A DNA stretch of 14,642 bases from Candidatus Woesearchaeota archaeon. Its GTDB lineage: Archaea > Nanobdellota > Nanobdellia > Woesearchaeales > DSVV01. Shown here one piece after another: positions 5,844 through 14,642 of the stretch. Position numbers and translations under genes: made by a program. The notes under the pieces are model-generated. The model saw only the letters and a list, made by a program, of their open reading frames with translations, made no database searches and was not told the origin of the DNA. The stretch spans positions 1 through 14,642 of the forward strand of contig JACQSP010000014.1 in assembly GCA_016205905.1 (NCBI GenBank), in the 5' to 3' direction. Position 1 is the stretch's first letter. Every line of letters starts with the position of its first letter.

Positions 5844-5854
5844 TTATTTATATC
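5844..5854 (-). promoter_or_regulatory. TATA box of the secreted protein gene
   Basis: On the minus strand GATATAAATAA, core TATAAATA at 5852-5845. It is 26 bases before the leader ATG at 5822 and about 67 before the ATG of the secreted protein. Confidence 0.65.
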
Positions 5855-5897
5855 TTTTTTGGTATGTTGTTACTCTTTAAAGGTAAAAATAGAAAGA

Positions 5898-5907
5898 TTT
5901 ATAAATA
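5898..5907 (+). promoter_or_regulatory. TATA box of the TIM barrel gene
   Basis: TTTATAAATA preceded by a purine-rich AGAAAGA, a plausible BRE. The core centre is 29 bases before the ATG at 5932, which predicts a leaderless or nearly leaderless transcript. Confidence 0.75.
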
Positions 5908-5931
5908 CTCCCCCACTTACCATCCATACTT

Positions 5932-6891
5932 ATGGTTCAAAAAAGCATATTTAAAAATGATAACAACTTTCCCCTAATCATGGCTGAAGGAGAAACAGTT
6001 GTAGAAAGACATTTAGGAAATATTGTAGAAAAATGCAGTTATAATCAAGGAAATGATCTTGTTAATACATGTTATGATTTTTCTAATATTACTTCAATTG
6101 CTACTCCTAACTCTTGTTATGTTATTTTTGACAATAAAGGAAATGTAATTTATCCAATTAAATCAGAAGTAAAAACAGGTTCAAGACAAGTTAAAATCTT
6201 ACCAACAAGAAAAATAAGGTTGAATATTGATTTTGATAAAGAGTTTGAAGATCTTAAAGGCCAGCAAGTTCATTTAATAATGCCAAGGCAAAGAGAAATG
6301 TATATGATAGAGCATGAAATTTTAAGAAATTTCTTAGGGGAGTATGATGTTAACGTGGGTTTAGTGCATGGTCCAGGCACAGATATTTTTCATCCAGACT
6401 TTATAGGTGCAGTTGCATTCATCAAAGGCAATTATGGTGTTGACACTATTACTTTACATCCTTCTGAGGGAGATTATACAAACGCAAAAACATTGTTTGA
6501 ACAAGAACAGGAAGCAATAACCAGATTGGGTGTAAAACTGGCTTATGAAAATATGGAAGCAAATGACCGCTGGCTTAGTTATCCTGAGCAAATAACAGAT
6601 ATGAACCTTCCTTTTATTGGTTTAACACTTGATTTATCACATCTTCCTGCTAATACAGATATAGTTGCTTTAGTAGACAGGGTATTTGGAAAGCTTGATG
6701 TTGTGCATCTAAGCAATCAAGGAGCAGGAAAAACTCATATTCCTTATCGTCAAGGAACAATGAATGTTCATGGATTTCTTTATGCATTGAAGGCAAATGG
6801 ATATAAAGGGTATATTGTTCTTGAATATGGGCAAGGCCATCATGAACAGCGAGAAGATGATTTAAAAAGAGTGCAGGATTTTTTCTCTTGA
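5932..6891 (+). CDS. xylose isomerase-like / AP endonuclease-2-like TIM barrel protein
   Basis: A 319-residue protein. From about residue 112 it reads as the AP_endonuc_2 / xylose-isomerase-like TIM barrel, which includes endonuclease IV and sugar isomerases/epimerases. Candidate metal ligands in order are H146 (VHGPG), H176 (LHPSEGD), E206 (AYENMEAND), D234 and H237 (LDLSHL), H259 (VVHLSNQ), H269 (THIPY) and E298 (VLEYG). This is the order seen in endonuclease IV, so a divalent-metal site is likely intact. The end HGFLYALKANGYKGYIVLEYGQGHHEQRED is typical of the family. The barrel lacks the length and signature motifs I would expect of classical Nfo, so sugar-phosphate isomerase/epimerase is as likely as DNA repair. 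The first 110 residues are an extra, beta-rich domain that I do not recognise. The start is fixed by the TATA box at 5898. Confidence 0.8.
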   Translation: MVQKSIFKNDNNFPLIMAEGETVVERHLGNIVEKCSYNQGNDLVNTCYDFSNITSIATPNSCYVIFDNKGNVIYPIKSEVKTGSRQVKILPTRKIRLNIDFDKEFEDLKGQQVHLIMPRQREMYMIEHEILRNFLGEYDVNVGLVHGPGTDIFHPDFIGAVAFIKGNYGVDTITLHPSEGDYTNAKTLFEQEQEAITRLGVKLAYENMEANDRWLSYPEQITDMNLPFIGLTLDLSHLPANTDIVALVDRVFGKLDVVHLSNQGAGKTHIPYRQGTMNVHGFLYALKANGYKGYIVLEYGQGHHEQREDDLKRVQDFFS

Positions 6892-6933
6892 TTCAAGACT
6901 TAATTTGATATTATCATTCAAAATCTAATCTCT

Positions 6934-6965
6934 TTTAGTATTTTTAGTATATATCTGATTTTTTT
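6934..6965 (+). terminator. multiple T-tracts after the TIM barrel gene
   Basis: Three T-tracts in a row, T4 (6933-6936), T5 (6941-6945) and T7 (6959-6965), each followed by AGT(A/C), lie between the TIM barrel stop and the stop of the convergent giant gene. They fit archaeal multi-T termination. Confidence 0.5.
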
Positions 6966-6983
6966 AGTCTACATAATTTACCC

Positions 6984-9900
6984 TTAACAGCCTTTGGTAC
7001 ACCATACTTCTTCTGTTTTTATCATGACTGTGCATTCTACATCACTAACACAACTATCAATAAATTCTCTAAACCAAAACTTAAATGGTTCGTTAATATT
7101 TCCTGATTGCTTTGCTTTTGCTATTAGGTACTTTTTGAAGTTTGGATCTTTTTTGTATAAACCCAACAATTGATTATAATCTAATACATCACCTAATACA
7201 ACAAGATCATTTGCATCACTGCTTTCTTTAAATTTATCAATGATGAAAACATTATATGGATCGGATTTTGCTTCATCTGTCTCATCACTGTTTGCTAAAT
7301 CAGTTATCATTTCTATCATTTCTTTTCTTGCCCCAAAATCGCTTGTTTCATAAAGAACATCTAATTCCTTCATTAATTTAGTTGGTATCTCTTTGACACC
7401 CATCTTATCTAATAGACTGGCTTTTAACAATGGGTCTGTTGTTTTGGTATACATTTCTTCTAATAATTCCTTTGGAAGAGTATATTCTGTGTTATATTGA
7501 CTTTTATATTCTACAAATTGTTTTTTGATACGTGGATCATCACTCATAACAAGTTCTCTTATGAACGCTTTTCTTTCGTCAGGTGATAAATTATCCAAAA
7601 TAAATTTCAATCCTTTACCATTGGGATTATCATAGAATAAAGGTGTATAATATTCAAGTGCAGTTTCTTTGTCTAATTCTCCTTTATTTATAATTTTTTG
7701 CGCATAATCAAAGACAAAATAATTAGCATTATACGTTCCGTAAGATGGTTCTTTACTTGGCAGAGGAAAACTAAGCAAAACCAAAGCAGCATCTCCATTC
7801 CCTAATCTAAACAATCCTTCAATAAGATAACCTTTTTGGTTATCATCAAGCATACTATACATCTTTAGATTGCTGTTAAGAAAAACCTCAAATCCCTGGT
7901 TGGAAAGATACTTAAGGTAACTGTCAATTCTTCCTGAGCATATTTTTGCCCTTTGTTGAAGATATCCATCTGTGAATACCATTGTTGGTAAATATGAACT
8001 TACAGTGTATACATCACCTGATATTGATTCCCCTTCATCAGCAAACTCTTCTGGTGTATTTTCAAAACAATTAAAATAATAATTTAATTCCTCTTCCTCT
8101 GACATGGGTACTTCTTGAGTCTCTTCTGTTAAATCTGAAGGATATGGTAATCCACTATAATCTATACCCACCGCTTCATCCTCTGTCTCTTGGATATTTT
8201 CTCCTTTTGTTTTATTATCACCTTTTTTAAACATATAATTAGCAATACCATAAGTAATCAACATAATTAATAATACCAGCGCAATACCAAAAATCCCTGC
8301 AACACCACTGCACTTGTATTTATTATCTAAACAATAATTATACAACCCTGATGGTTCTACAGTTTTATCTGGTGTATTGCTTTTGCTTACTGTTTTAGGT
8401 TGCACATATTTTGGTCCTGCTGATTTTTTCGCTGTTTCAATAACCCTAGTTGTTATATCCCTCTCTACTTTTGCTGTTTCAGGCGCTGCTTCTGGAAGAA
8501 CAGCATCACCAACACAGCTTCCAACTTTGCATTTAAACTTACCTTTTCCTGTAATAATCTTTTTTATCTTATAGACAAGACTTTCGTAATCATCAATGTA
8601 ACTATTCACTGCCTTGTCTATTGCCTTCATTTGCTCGTCTGTAAGAGCTATTTTTATGTGAACAGAAAGGGTGGTTGTGCCGTCGGGGTTTTGTGTAACT
8701 GTTATGCCGTCTCTGACGAGAGTGTCGAGCTGTGAAGGGGTGAGCTGGGTTAAGGTGGGCTCTGCTTGTGTCGTCGGAGCTGGTTGTACTGCTGGTGTTG
8801 TAGGAGTATAAGGCGTAAGTTTGTTATCTTTTAATACAAATATCTTCATCTCTGGAGTGACGCCTTCAAAATTAGGAATTTGAGAGACCTGATATTCTGT
8901 TATTATCAATGTCGACGCTAACTCTCCATTTGCGTTGTAATTGTAGAAGAACGTCGGCATGTCAAATACATCAAAGTTAGTTATTTTCATAAGTTCTTTA
9001 TTCTTGTCAACTGAACTAGGTGTGAATCCTGCATTGAGTTTAGACTGCATCAGGCCTGTGCTAAGATGATGGCCGTATAGATTAGTATCAATGCCGTAGT
9101 TGAGGATTGTTTTCTTCTCTTCTATGGAACGTCTGATCATTCTTTGCACAAGATAGAACTGCATGTTTCTGTATTGCTTTCTCTCTTGACTGTCTGTAGA
9201 AGCATAGGAAACAGAATATGCACCGCCAGATTTGCCAATGATAATTCCGCCAATAACTTTTCCATTCTTTTTGATATACATGGCTTTATGCGTGTTCATA
9301 AATGCCAATTCACTTCCTGCTGTTTCAACTGCATCAATCAAAGGCATTCTTCCTCTTTCTCTTCCACCAATTTCTTTCTGATAAAGCTCCAAGAATCCTT
9401 TAAAGTCTGCAATGTTTGAATCAGTTGGAGTATCTGCAACATTTAATTCAAGCTCACCAGATGCGATGGTTCCATCCATTTTTGAAACATCTGTCTTGAA
9501 AGTTCTTCTTTGTTTTGAAGTGAACTGACTGTAATATTCATCCATGGCTTCATCAATTGTTCTTGCTTCTTGCTGTTCATTCTGTAATTGAGGCACATTC
9601 AATGTATATCTTATTTTAGCAGGCCTGTAGAAATAACCTTGAGCTGTCAATTTCGATACTTGATCTGCAGATGGATTATCAACCCTAACCATATGAATTT
9701 CAGTGCTTTCTTCTGCTGCAATTATGTCGTCTATTGAATCTTTCGACGTGAACACGCCCATCTTTAGGTCAAATCTAGTTTCAACTGTTTTTGGTTTACT
9801 TATTTCAACTGATTCAGGCAGAAGTTGTGCTTCTTCTGTAGACGTCGCTGGTTGTTCTCCCCCTTCCACCTCAATCTTCTTAAACCCTGCTTCTGCAGCA

Positions 9901-12900
9901 ACATCTTCAATAGTTTTATCAGGCACATTATCTATTGATGCTGTTGCTATTCTTTGTACAACATATTCCTCTTGTTTTATCACACCGCCAGGTTGTTGTG
10001 TGTCGCTATAATCATATAAGCTCCTGCCTTTGTATTGATAAACTTTGAAAGTTTTTGGTTGTGTTTGCCTTTTAATTGATGAAACAACAGGCAAGCCAGT
10101 GTTGATGGAAAGAACTTTTAACATCTCATGTAATTGATCCAATCCTTTTGAGCCAAATTGAGTGCTCTCTTCTACATAAATCGCAGGGAATTTATTTCCA
10201 TTGCTGTCTTCTACTATTCTTAGCCTTGCTATTCTTCTTGTGACAACAAATCTGTTCTCGTCTAAGATAACAATGGCTCCATTTGCTCCATTATTGACAT
10301 ACCCTAATAACCCTGCATTTAAATTATTTCCATACACACAACTTTGACAGGCAGTTGTGCCTGGATAATTTCCTATGTTAAACAAGTCAAAGAAATTTGT
10401 GAGATATTCAACAGTGAACTCTTCTCCATTAATCGAAATACCATACGCTGATGCTTTTTCCCAGTTTCTTATTTTTTCTATCTTTTGTCTGATATGCCTT
10501 AAATTATTTAAGCTTTCTGGGTTTAAGCCTTTTATACCTTCTACACCTTTTGCGCTCTCTGTACTTTCTGCATTTGCTAATTTTTCAAGATTGCTTTCTC
10601 CTTTTAATTCTTTAAACTTGGCTTGCTCTTCCTCTGGCAGCTTTGAAATCTCCAAAGCTATTATTTCATTCAGGGTTAAAACATAATCTTCACTCTCAAA
10701 TTTCCAGGTCTCAAAATTACCGTCTATGTAATGAAGCAGTGCATCCAGCATGACTTTAGAGAAATGCAGATTATCAACATGAACAGAGAGATAATGTTGG
10801 ATTAAGGTATAAATATCTTTGTTGTTATAATCTCTTTTATTCTTAAACTTATCTGTCAGCGTGAATTTAGCCAATTTCAGAGAAACCCCCTCTTCATTTT
10901 CGATAACCATTCCCGATGATTTAAATTTCGCTAAAAGATCTACTACCTTTAACCTGCCTTTAATTTCAAGAACTTGCCTAAGTGCAGCATCATCTATTTC
11001 CTGTTTTTTGATTATATTTTCCAGTAAGTTTGTTGTTAATTTAAGCATCTGGTCGTTCTCAGGGAGTAAATTTCCTTCATAATCTTTATACTCCTGTTTT
11101 GATGCTTTTTCATATGTATCCATTACTTCTTCAAATTCCTGTATTCTTTTGTTTAACTCGACAAAGGCAGTTAATCCAGTATCACTATTCATATTTTCAA
11201 AATTATTATTCTTCTTTGCAATAATCTTTATTAATGAAATAAAGACGTCACTTCTTTTATCGTAAGTTTTTTGGTTCCAAACTAATAAATTTGTACGGAA
11301 ATTATTTCTAGTATTGACGACCTTTACCTGCGTGATTAGTTTTCTGAATAATTCAATTGCTTCTTCATCATAAGCCATTGTCTCCACGTTGAAAGTATTT
11401 TTGAGTATATGCTCAAAGAATAGATGAGGTATTTGCACAGTAGAAACTTCGGGAAGTTTGAATTCAGCTTCTAAACTGCCTAATTGCGCATCAGCATTAA
11501 CATCCTTTGTTTTCTTGTATTTTTCTCTTGCAATTATTTTTCTCGCCTGCTTAAACCATTCTTTTTTCAGCTTTGTTTCGCCAGGTAAATTTGCAGTTAT
11601 ACTGTTAAAGACAGTGAATTCCTGCAATATTTTTCTGTTTTTTTGTAAGAACTCGTTAATTTGTGGTTGAGCAGGGTATATTTTAACTTCTTTAACTGGT
11701 TTAACAGTTTCAACTCCATCAACTGCTTTAACTTTTCCAGCTTCTTTAACAGTTTCTGCCTCTTTTCCTTTTTTGGTATCTTCTGCTCTTGAAAGTTTTT
11801 CTATCTGCGACATTACAAACTCATTGTCAGTTCTGCTTAATGTTGCAACATCTGAATTGAATAAAAGATATAGATAGACTCTTCTTCTGCTTTGTTCTGG
11901 CAGGAATTCAAACTGCCTTTGAACAAAACTTTGTACTGTAGATTTCTCTTCATTAATCGCATCTTCTTTTATTGTAGACTCTGTTTCAGTTCCTGCTCCT
12001 GTTCCTTCAGTCTCAGTTCCGCTCTCTTTTTTAACTTTACTTTCTTTTTTTAGCTCATCATAATACTCATCTATTTCTTTGAAAGTTGATATTATTAATC
12101 TTTCTTGGTCAAGATAACCTATGCTGTCAACTTTGAACTGAAGAATTGCTTCTATAGAAATTGAATATTTGACAGCTAATTTATGCATCTCTCCAAACGC
12201 TCCTGTTTTGTCGTCAACAGGCTTAATATCATCTATTGCTTTTAGCAGTTCAATGAGGTCTTTCGTATTTTTTATTTTTGTCTCATCTGTTGTTATAAAA
12301 TCATTCAGTGTCTGTAACTGCTGCTCTATTATGAACAAATTTCTTACTAACCAATCCAGTCTTTTAATCAAATGCTCAAAGTCACCTTCATTTATGTCAG
12401 GATGCATTGTTCTGACTTCTTTTTTTATGTCTTCCATAATCTGGCTCATTGTCAGTTTTGGGTCATCCCTGATTAATTTTATTATCTTAATAGTTTCATC
12501 AATGGATAAATAAGAAAACAGTTCTACTAGTGCAGGAATATCAACATTAAATTCTTTAGGATCATTTCTGAAGAATTTATTAAAGAGTTCTTGCTCAGAT
12601 TTTATTTTATCTATTTCACTAAACACAGTGAACAAGTGATCAAACAAACTGTATTTCTCGTCTTCTTCAATATGATGCTCAGAAGGATGTAAGGTTTTCT
12701 CCCTTGCCAGATTATATGCAATTTCATTTACATTTCTTTTAAAGTCCTCGTCTAATATTCTAGTAAATTTAGCAAAAGCATCTAAATTTGTCTGGCTGCT
12801 AATTAAATAATTAGCTAGTTTAATATTGATGCCAAGCTTCTTTGCTAGCAAACTTGGCTTGAATTTAGTTAGGCTTTCCACTACTTTCTTTTTGATGTCG

Positions 12901-14642
12901 TTGTTATTATCTTTGTCTTTTAACTGCCCTATCAATGGCTCAACTGCTTTCTTTGATTCAAGAGCACCCAATATGCTTATAATTTTTATTCGTATCGCAT
13001 CACTGTTTGTCTTGTCTTTCAATTGTTCTAACAATGGGTCTATTGATTTACCTCCAATTATTACACCAAAAGAGCCTAAAATCTTAATCCTGACTGCATC
13101 GCTGTTACCCTTATCTTTTAATTGCGTTATCATTTCACCTCTTACTTGTTCTAGCTTTATTTCTTTTGTTTGTTCTAATGCAGTGATAAGAGCCATTCTA
13201 ACTTCATCACTGTTTGTTTTATCTTTTAAGTGCTCTATCAGCTCAATTAATCTTTCATTTTTAGTTAGGCTTAATCTGTATGCACTTTCTACTCTTACTT
13301 TATCACCATTTGTTTTATCTTTAAATTGCTCAATCAATAAGTCAATTACATCTTCACTGCTAACTCTGCCTACTGCATCCACTAATGGTTTTAAACTTGC
13401 TACCCTCACAAGGTCGCTGTTTGTTTTATCTTTTGATTCCTTTATAAATACATCAACTGATTTATCACTATTGAGATGGGATAATACATTTGCACTCGCT
13501 ATCCTAACTTGATCACTATTTGAGTTATCTTTCAACTGTTCGATTAATGGCTCAACTGCTTTCTCACTTCTAATTGAATCTAATGCTTGTATTATCGCTG
13601 TCTTAACACTATCATCTTTCTCTTCTTTCATTTTCTCAATTAATGGCTCTACTGAGTTTTTACTTCTTATATGAACTAATATGTTGATTATTACTAATTT
13701 AATAGATATATCTGCCTCTTTTTTAAGTTGAGTTGCTAATATCTCTGCTGCTTTGTCACTGTTTATGTTATCTAATGCTATTATTATCATTGATTTAACT
13801 TCTTTATCTTGTTCTTGAGAAAGTTGTGCTGCTAATGCTTCTGCTGCTTTGTCACTGTTTATGTTACCTAATGATTCTATTATTTTTGATTTAACTTCTA
13901 TATCTTGTTCTTGAGAAAGTTGTGCTCCTAATGCTTCTGCTGCTTTCTCACTTTTTGTGTAACCGCTTAATACTCTAATCAAATCTAATTTTAAATTTTT
14001 ATCTTTTTCTTCTAAGAGGTTTTTCCCTAACGATTCTATTGCATTCTCGTTTGCTCCAAAGCTTAAGGCTCTTAGTATTATTTGTTTAATCAATATCTCT
14101 TGTTCTCGAGAAAATTGTGCTGCTAATGCTTCTGCTGCTTTGTCAATTTTTTGAGGATGAAATTCCCTTATTATTATCTCCAATATTTCTGTTATCTCTT
14201 GTTTAATCCATGAATCTTGTTCTTCCAATAATTTTTTTCCTAATACTTCTGCTGTTTTTTCAATGTTTATAGCATCCTTTTTCCATTTACTTTCTGGGTC
14301 TCTCAATCCTGTTATTATCTCTTTTAATTTCAAGAGAATTTGGAATTTAAACTCGTTTTCTTCTTCTTTCAAGAGTTGAGTTTCTAATATGCCTAATGCT
14401 TTATTAATTTGAAGATACTTTAATATATTAATTATGGCTTCTTTGACAGCCTTATTTTGTTCTCGAGAAAGCTGCGCCCCTACTACTTCTGCTGCTTTGT
14501 CATTGTTTATTGAAACTAAACCACTGATTATCTTTACTCTGGTATCACTATCTTCTTCTTTCAATAGTTGAGTTTCTAATATTTCTACTGCTCTGTCACT
14601 TTTTATAGAACTTATTCTCTTAATTATTTCTTGTTTAATATC
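6984..14642 (-). CDS. giant HEAT-repeat, acyltransferase-like, single-pass membrane protein (5' end missing)
   Basis: More than 2,550 codons, still open at the window edge; the TTG at 14564 is an internal Leu within a repeat. In order: about 17 HEAT/PBS-lyase-type repeats (14642 to ~12830); a helical region (to ~12070); a Thr/Glu/Ser/Gly-rich linker (~12055-11940); a Lys/Glu/Val linker (~11790-11665); helices; an alpha/beta domain with NYPGTTACQSC and VVTRRIARLRI (~10450-10080), which recalls from memory a domain of giant bacterial proteins (low confidence); a GNAT/FemAB-like region (~9790-8870) whose hallmark is QYRNMQFYLVQRMIRRS, then LNYGIDTN and LNAGFTPSS; a Pro/Thr linker (~8820-8720); a Cys pair CKVGSC; one transmembrane helix (8312-8229) followed by KKGDNKTK; and a helical C-terminal part ending in a Cys-rich WCTKGC. 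The positive residues after the helix suggest a cytoplasmic C-terminus, but the terminal cysteines argue otherwise. The role is unknown; an envelope scaffold with an acyltransferase is inference. Confidence 0.8.
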   Translation of the reverse strand, partial: DIKQEIIKRISSIKSDRAVEILETQLLKEEDSDTRVKIISGLVSINNDKAAEVVGAQLSREQNKAVKEAIINILKYLQINKALGILETQLLKEEENEFKFQILLKLKEIITGLRDPESKWKKDAINIEKTAEVLGKKLLEEQDSWIKQEITEILEIIIREFHPQKIDKAAEALAAQFSREQEILIKQIILRALSFGANENAIESLGKNLLEEKDKNLKLDLIRVLSGYTKSEKAAEALGAQLSQEQDIEVKSKIIESLGNINSDKAAEALAAQLSQEQDKEVKSMIIIALDNINSDKAAEILATQLKKEADISIKLVIINILVHIRSKNSVEPLIEKMKEEKDDSVKTAIIQALDSIRSEKAVEPLIEQLKDNSNSDQVRIASANVLSHLNSDKSVDVFIKESKDKTNSDLVRVASLKPLVDAVGRVSSEDVIDLLIEQFKDKTNGDKVRVESAYRLSLTKNERLIELIEHLKDKTNSDEVRMALITALEQTKEIKLEQVRGEMITQLKDKGNSDAVRIKILGSFGVIIGGKSIDPLLEQLKDKTNSDAIRIKIISILGALESKKAVEPLIGQLKDKDNNNDIKKKVVESLTKFKPSLLAKKLGINIKLANYLISSQTNLDAFAKFTRILDEDFKRNVNEIAYNLAREKTLHPSEHHIEEDEKYSLFDHLFTVFSEIDKIKSEQELFNKFFRNDPKEFNVDIPALVELFSYLSIDETIKIIKLIRDDPKLTMSQIMEDIKKEVRTMHPDINEGDFEHLIKRLDWLVRNLFIIEQQLQTLNDFITTDETKIKNTKDLIELLKAIDDIKPVDDKTGAFGEMHKLAVKYSISIEAILQFKVDSIGYLDQERLIISTFKEIDEYYDELKKESKVKKESGTETEGTGAGTETESTIKEDAINEEKSTVQSFVQRQFEFLPEQSRRRVYLYLLFNSDVATLSRTDNEFVMSQIEKLSRAEDTKKGKEAETVKEAGKVKAVDGVETVKPVKEVKIYPAQPQINEFLQKNRKILQEFTVFNSITANLPGETKLKKEWFKQARKIIAREKYKKTKDVNADAQLGSLEAEFKLPEVSTVQIPHLFFEHILKNTFNVETMAYDEEAIELFRKLITQVKVVNTRNNFRTNLLVWNQKTYDKRSDVFISLIKIIAKKNNNFENMNSDTGLTAFVELNKRIQEFEEVMDTYEKASKQEYKDYEGNLLPENDQMLKLTTNLLENIIKKQEIDDAALRQVLEIKGRLKVVDLLAKFKSSGMVIENEEGVSLKLAKFTLTDKFKNKRDYNNKDIYTLIQHYLSVHVDNLHFSKVMLDALLHYIDGNFETWKFESEDYVLTLNEIIALEISKLPEEEQAKFKELKGESNLEKLANAESTESAKGVEGIKGLNPESLNNLRHIRQKIEKIRNWEKASAYGISINGEEFTVEYLTNFFDLFNIGNYPGTTACQSCVYGNNLNAGLLGYVNNGANGAIVILDENRFVVTRRIARLRIVEDSNGNKFPAIYVEESTQFGSKGLDQLHEMLKVLSINTGLPVVSSIKRQTQPKTFKVYQYKGRSLYDYSDTQQPGGVIKQEEYVVQRIATASIDNVPDKTIEDVAAEAGFKKIEVEGGEQPATSTEEAQLLPESVEISKPKTVETRFDLKMGVFTSKDSIDDIIAAEESTEIHMVRVDNPSADQVSKLTAQGYFYRPAKIRYTLNVPQLQNEQQEARTIDEAMDEYYSQFTSKQRRTFKTDVSKMDGTIASGELELNVADTPTDSNIADFKGFLELYQKEIGGRERGRMPLIDAVETAGSELAFMNTHKAMYIKKNGKVIGGIIIGKSGGAYSVSYASTDSQERKQYRNMQFYLVQRMIRRSIEEKKTILNYGIDTNLYGHHLSTGLMQSKLNAGFTPSSVDKNKELMKITNFDVFDMPTFFYNYNANGELASTLIITEYQVSQIPNFEGVTPEMKIFVLKDNKLTPYTPTTPAVQPAPTTQAEPTLTQLTPSQLDTLVRDGITVTQNPDGTTTLSVHIKIALTDEQMKAIDKAVNSYIDDYESLVYKIKKIITGKGKFKCKVGSCVGDAVLPEAAPETAKVERDITTRVIETAKKSAGPKYVQPKTVSKSNTPDKTVEPSGLYNYCLDNKYKCSGVAGIFGIALVLLIMLITYGIANYMFKKGDNKTKGENIQETEDEAVGIDYSGLPYPSDLTEETQEVPMSEEEELNYYFNCFENTPEEFADEGESISGDVYTVSSYLPTMVFTDGYLQQRAKICSGRIDSYLKYLSNQGFEVFLNSNLKMYSMLDDNQKGYLIEGLFRLGNGDAALVLLSFPLPSKEPSYGTYNANYFVFDYAQKIINKGELDKETALEYYTPLFYDNPNGKGLKFILDNLSPDERKAFIRELVMSDDPRIKKQFVEYKSQYNTEYTLPKELLEEMYTKTTDPLLKASLLDKMGVKEIPTKLMKELDVLYETSDFGARKEMIEMITDLANSDETDEAKSDPYNVFIIDKFKESSDANDLVVLGDVLDYNQLLGLYKKDPNFKKYLIAKAKQSGNINEPFKFWFREFIDSCVSDVECTVMIKTEEVWCTKGC
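12830..14642 (-). repeat. HEAT-type repeat array of about 17 units
   Basis: Units of 31-33 residues (about 96 bp) follow the pattern VKxxIIxxLxxIxSDKAAEALxxQLxxEQD. A helix pair per unit predicts a superhelical solenoid for protein binding. The early units carry an SREQ/SQEQ turn; from about 13530 onward toward the C-terminus the turn changes to LKDKTNSD and the unit is one residue longer, so there are two repeat subfamilies. Two longer units near 14250 and 14150 carry inserts. Confidence 0.85.

Noticed and set aside
8377..12513. Several 65-114-codon plus-strand frames inside the giant gene
   Set aside because: All lie opposite a continuous coding frame, are hydrophobic or Ser-rich shadows, and lack promoters.
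12826..13512. 228-codon plus-strand frame opposite the HEAT repeats
   Set aside because: It is the antisense shadow of the repeats: Ser/Leu-rich periodic sequence with no promoter. The minus-strand frame has clear HEAT logic.
14562..14564. TTG as the start codon of the giant gene
   Set aside because: The frame is open for 26 more codons to the window edge and those codons form another HEAT unit, so the real start is outside.

Overview
The window looks like part of the chromosome of an uncultivated, AT-rich archaeon, most likely a DPANN-type lineage (Woesearchaeota or Pacearchaeota-like; inference, no marker gene settles it). The archaeal call rests on three things seen here. There is an archaeal/eukaryal-type ribosomal protein, eL33 (L35Ae). 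Strong TATA boxes of the form TTTATAAATA sit 25-29 bases before ATG codons, which implies leaderless mRNAs. T-tracts follow several stop codons, as in archaeal termination.

Layout. 1-585: two small information-processing genes, a 53-residue TFIIB-type zinc ribbon protein and eL33, each with its own TATA box. 586-945: a long non-coding gap with an inverted repeat and three palindromes spaced exactly 23 bp apart. 946-3750: a 934-residue unrecognised protein made of six tandem units of about 97 residues plus a C-terminal domain. 3751-4052: a non-coding gap holding a 151-bp inverted-repeat element flanked by 8-bp direct repeats (a MITE-like element or a structured RNA). 4053-5042: a 329-residue protein of unknown function with a Cys cluster and acidic tail. 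5043-5172: a convergent spacer with a short 7-bp repeat. 5173-5781 (minus): a small secreted protein ending in a dockerin/EF-hand-like calcium-binding module, possibly preceded by a 14-codon leaderless leader peptide. 5932-6891: a xylose-isomerase-like / AP-endonuclease-2-like TIM barrel protein, divergent from the secreted protein. 6984 to the window edge (minus): more than 7.6 kb of one open reading frame coding for a giant protein with about 17 HEAT-type repeats, long helical and linker regions, a probable GNAT/FemAB-like acyltransferase region, one transmembrane helix and a Cys-containing C-terminal domain. Its start lies outside the window.

How the genes relate. Nearly every gene has its own promoter and orientation changes three times, so there is no obvious long operon. 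The part least explained by known families is 586-5042: phased palindromes, a modular repeat protein whose variable positions fall in a helix-turn-helix-like segment, an inverted-repeat element, and an orphan Cys protein. The calcium-binding secreted protein and the giant membrane-anchored solenoid protein suggest cell-surface or envelope functions, as expected for an episymbiotic archaeon, but this is inference.
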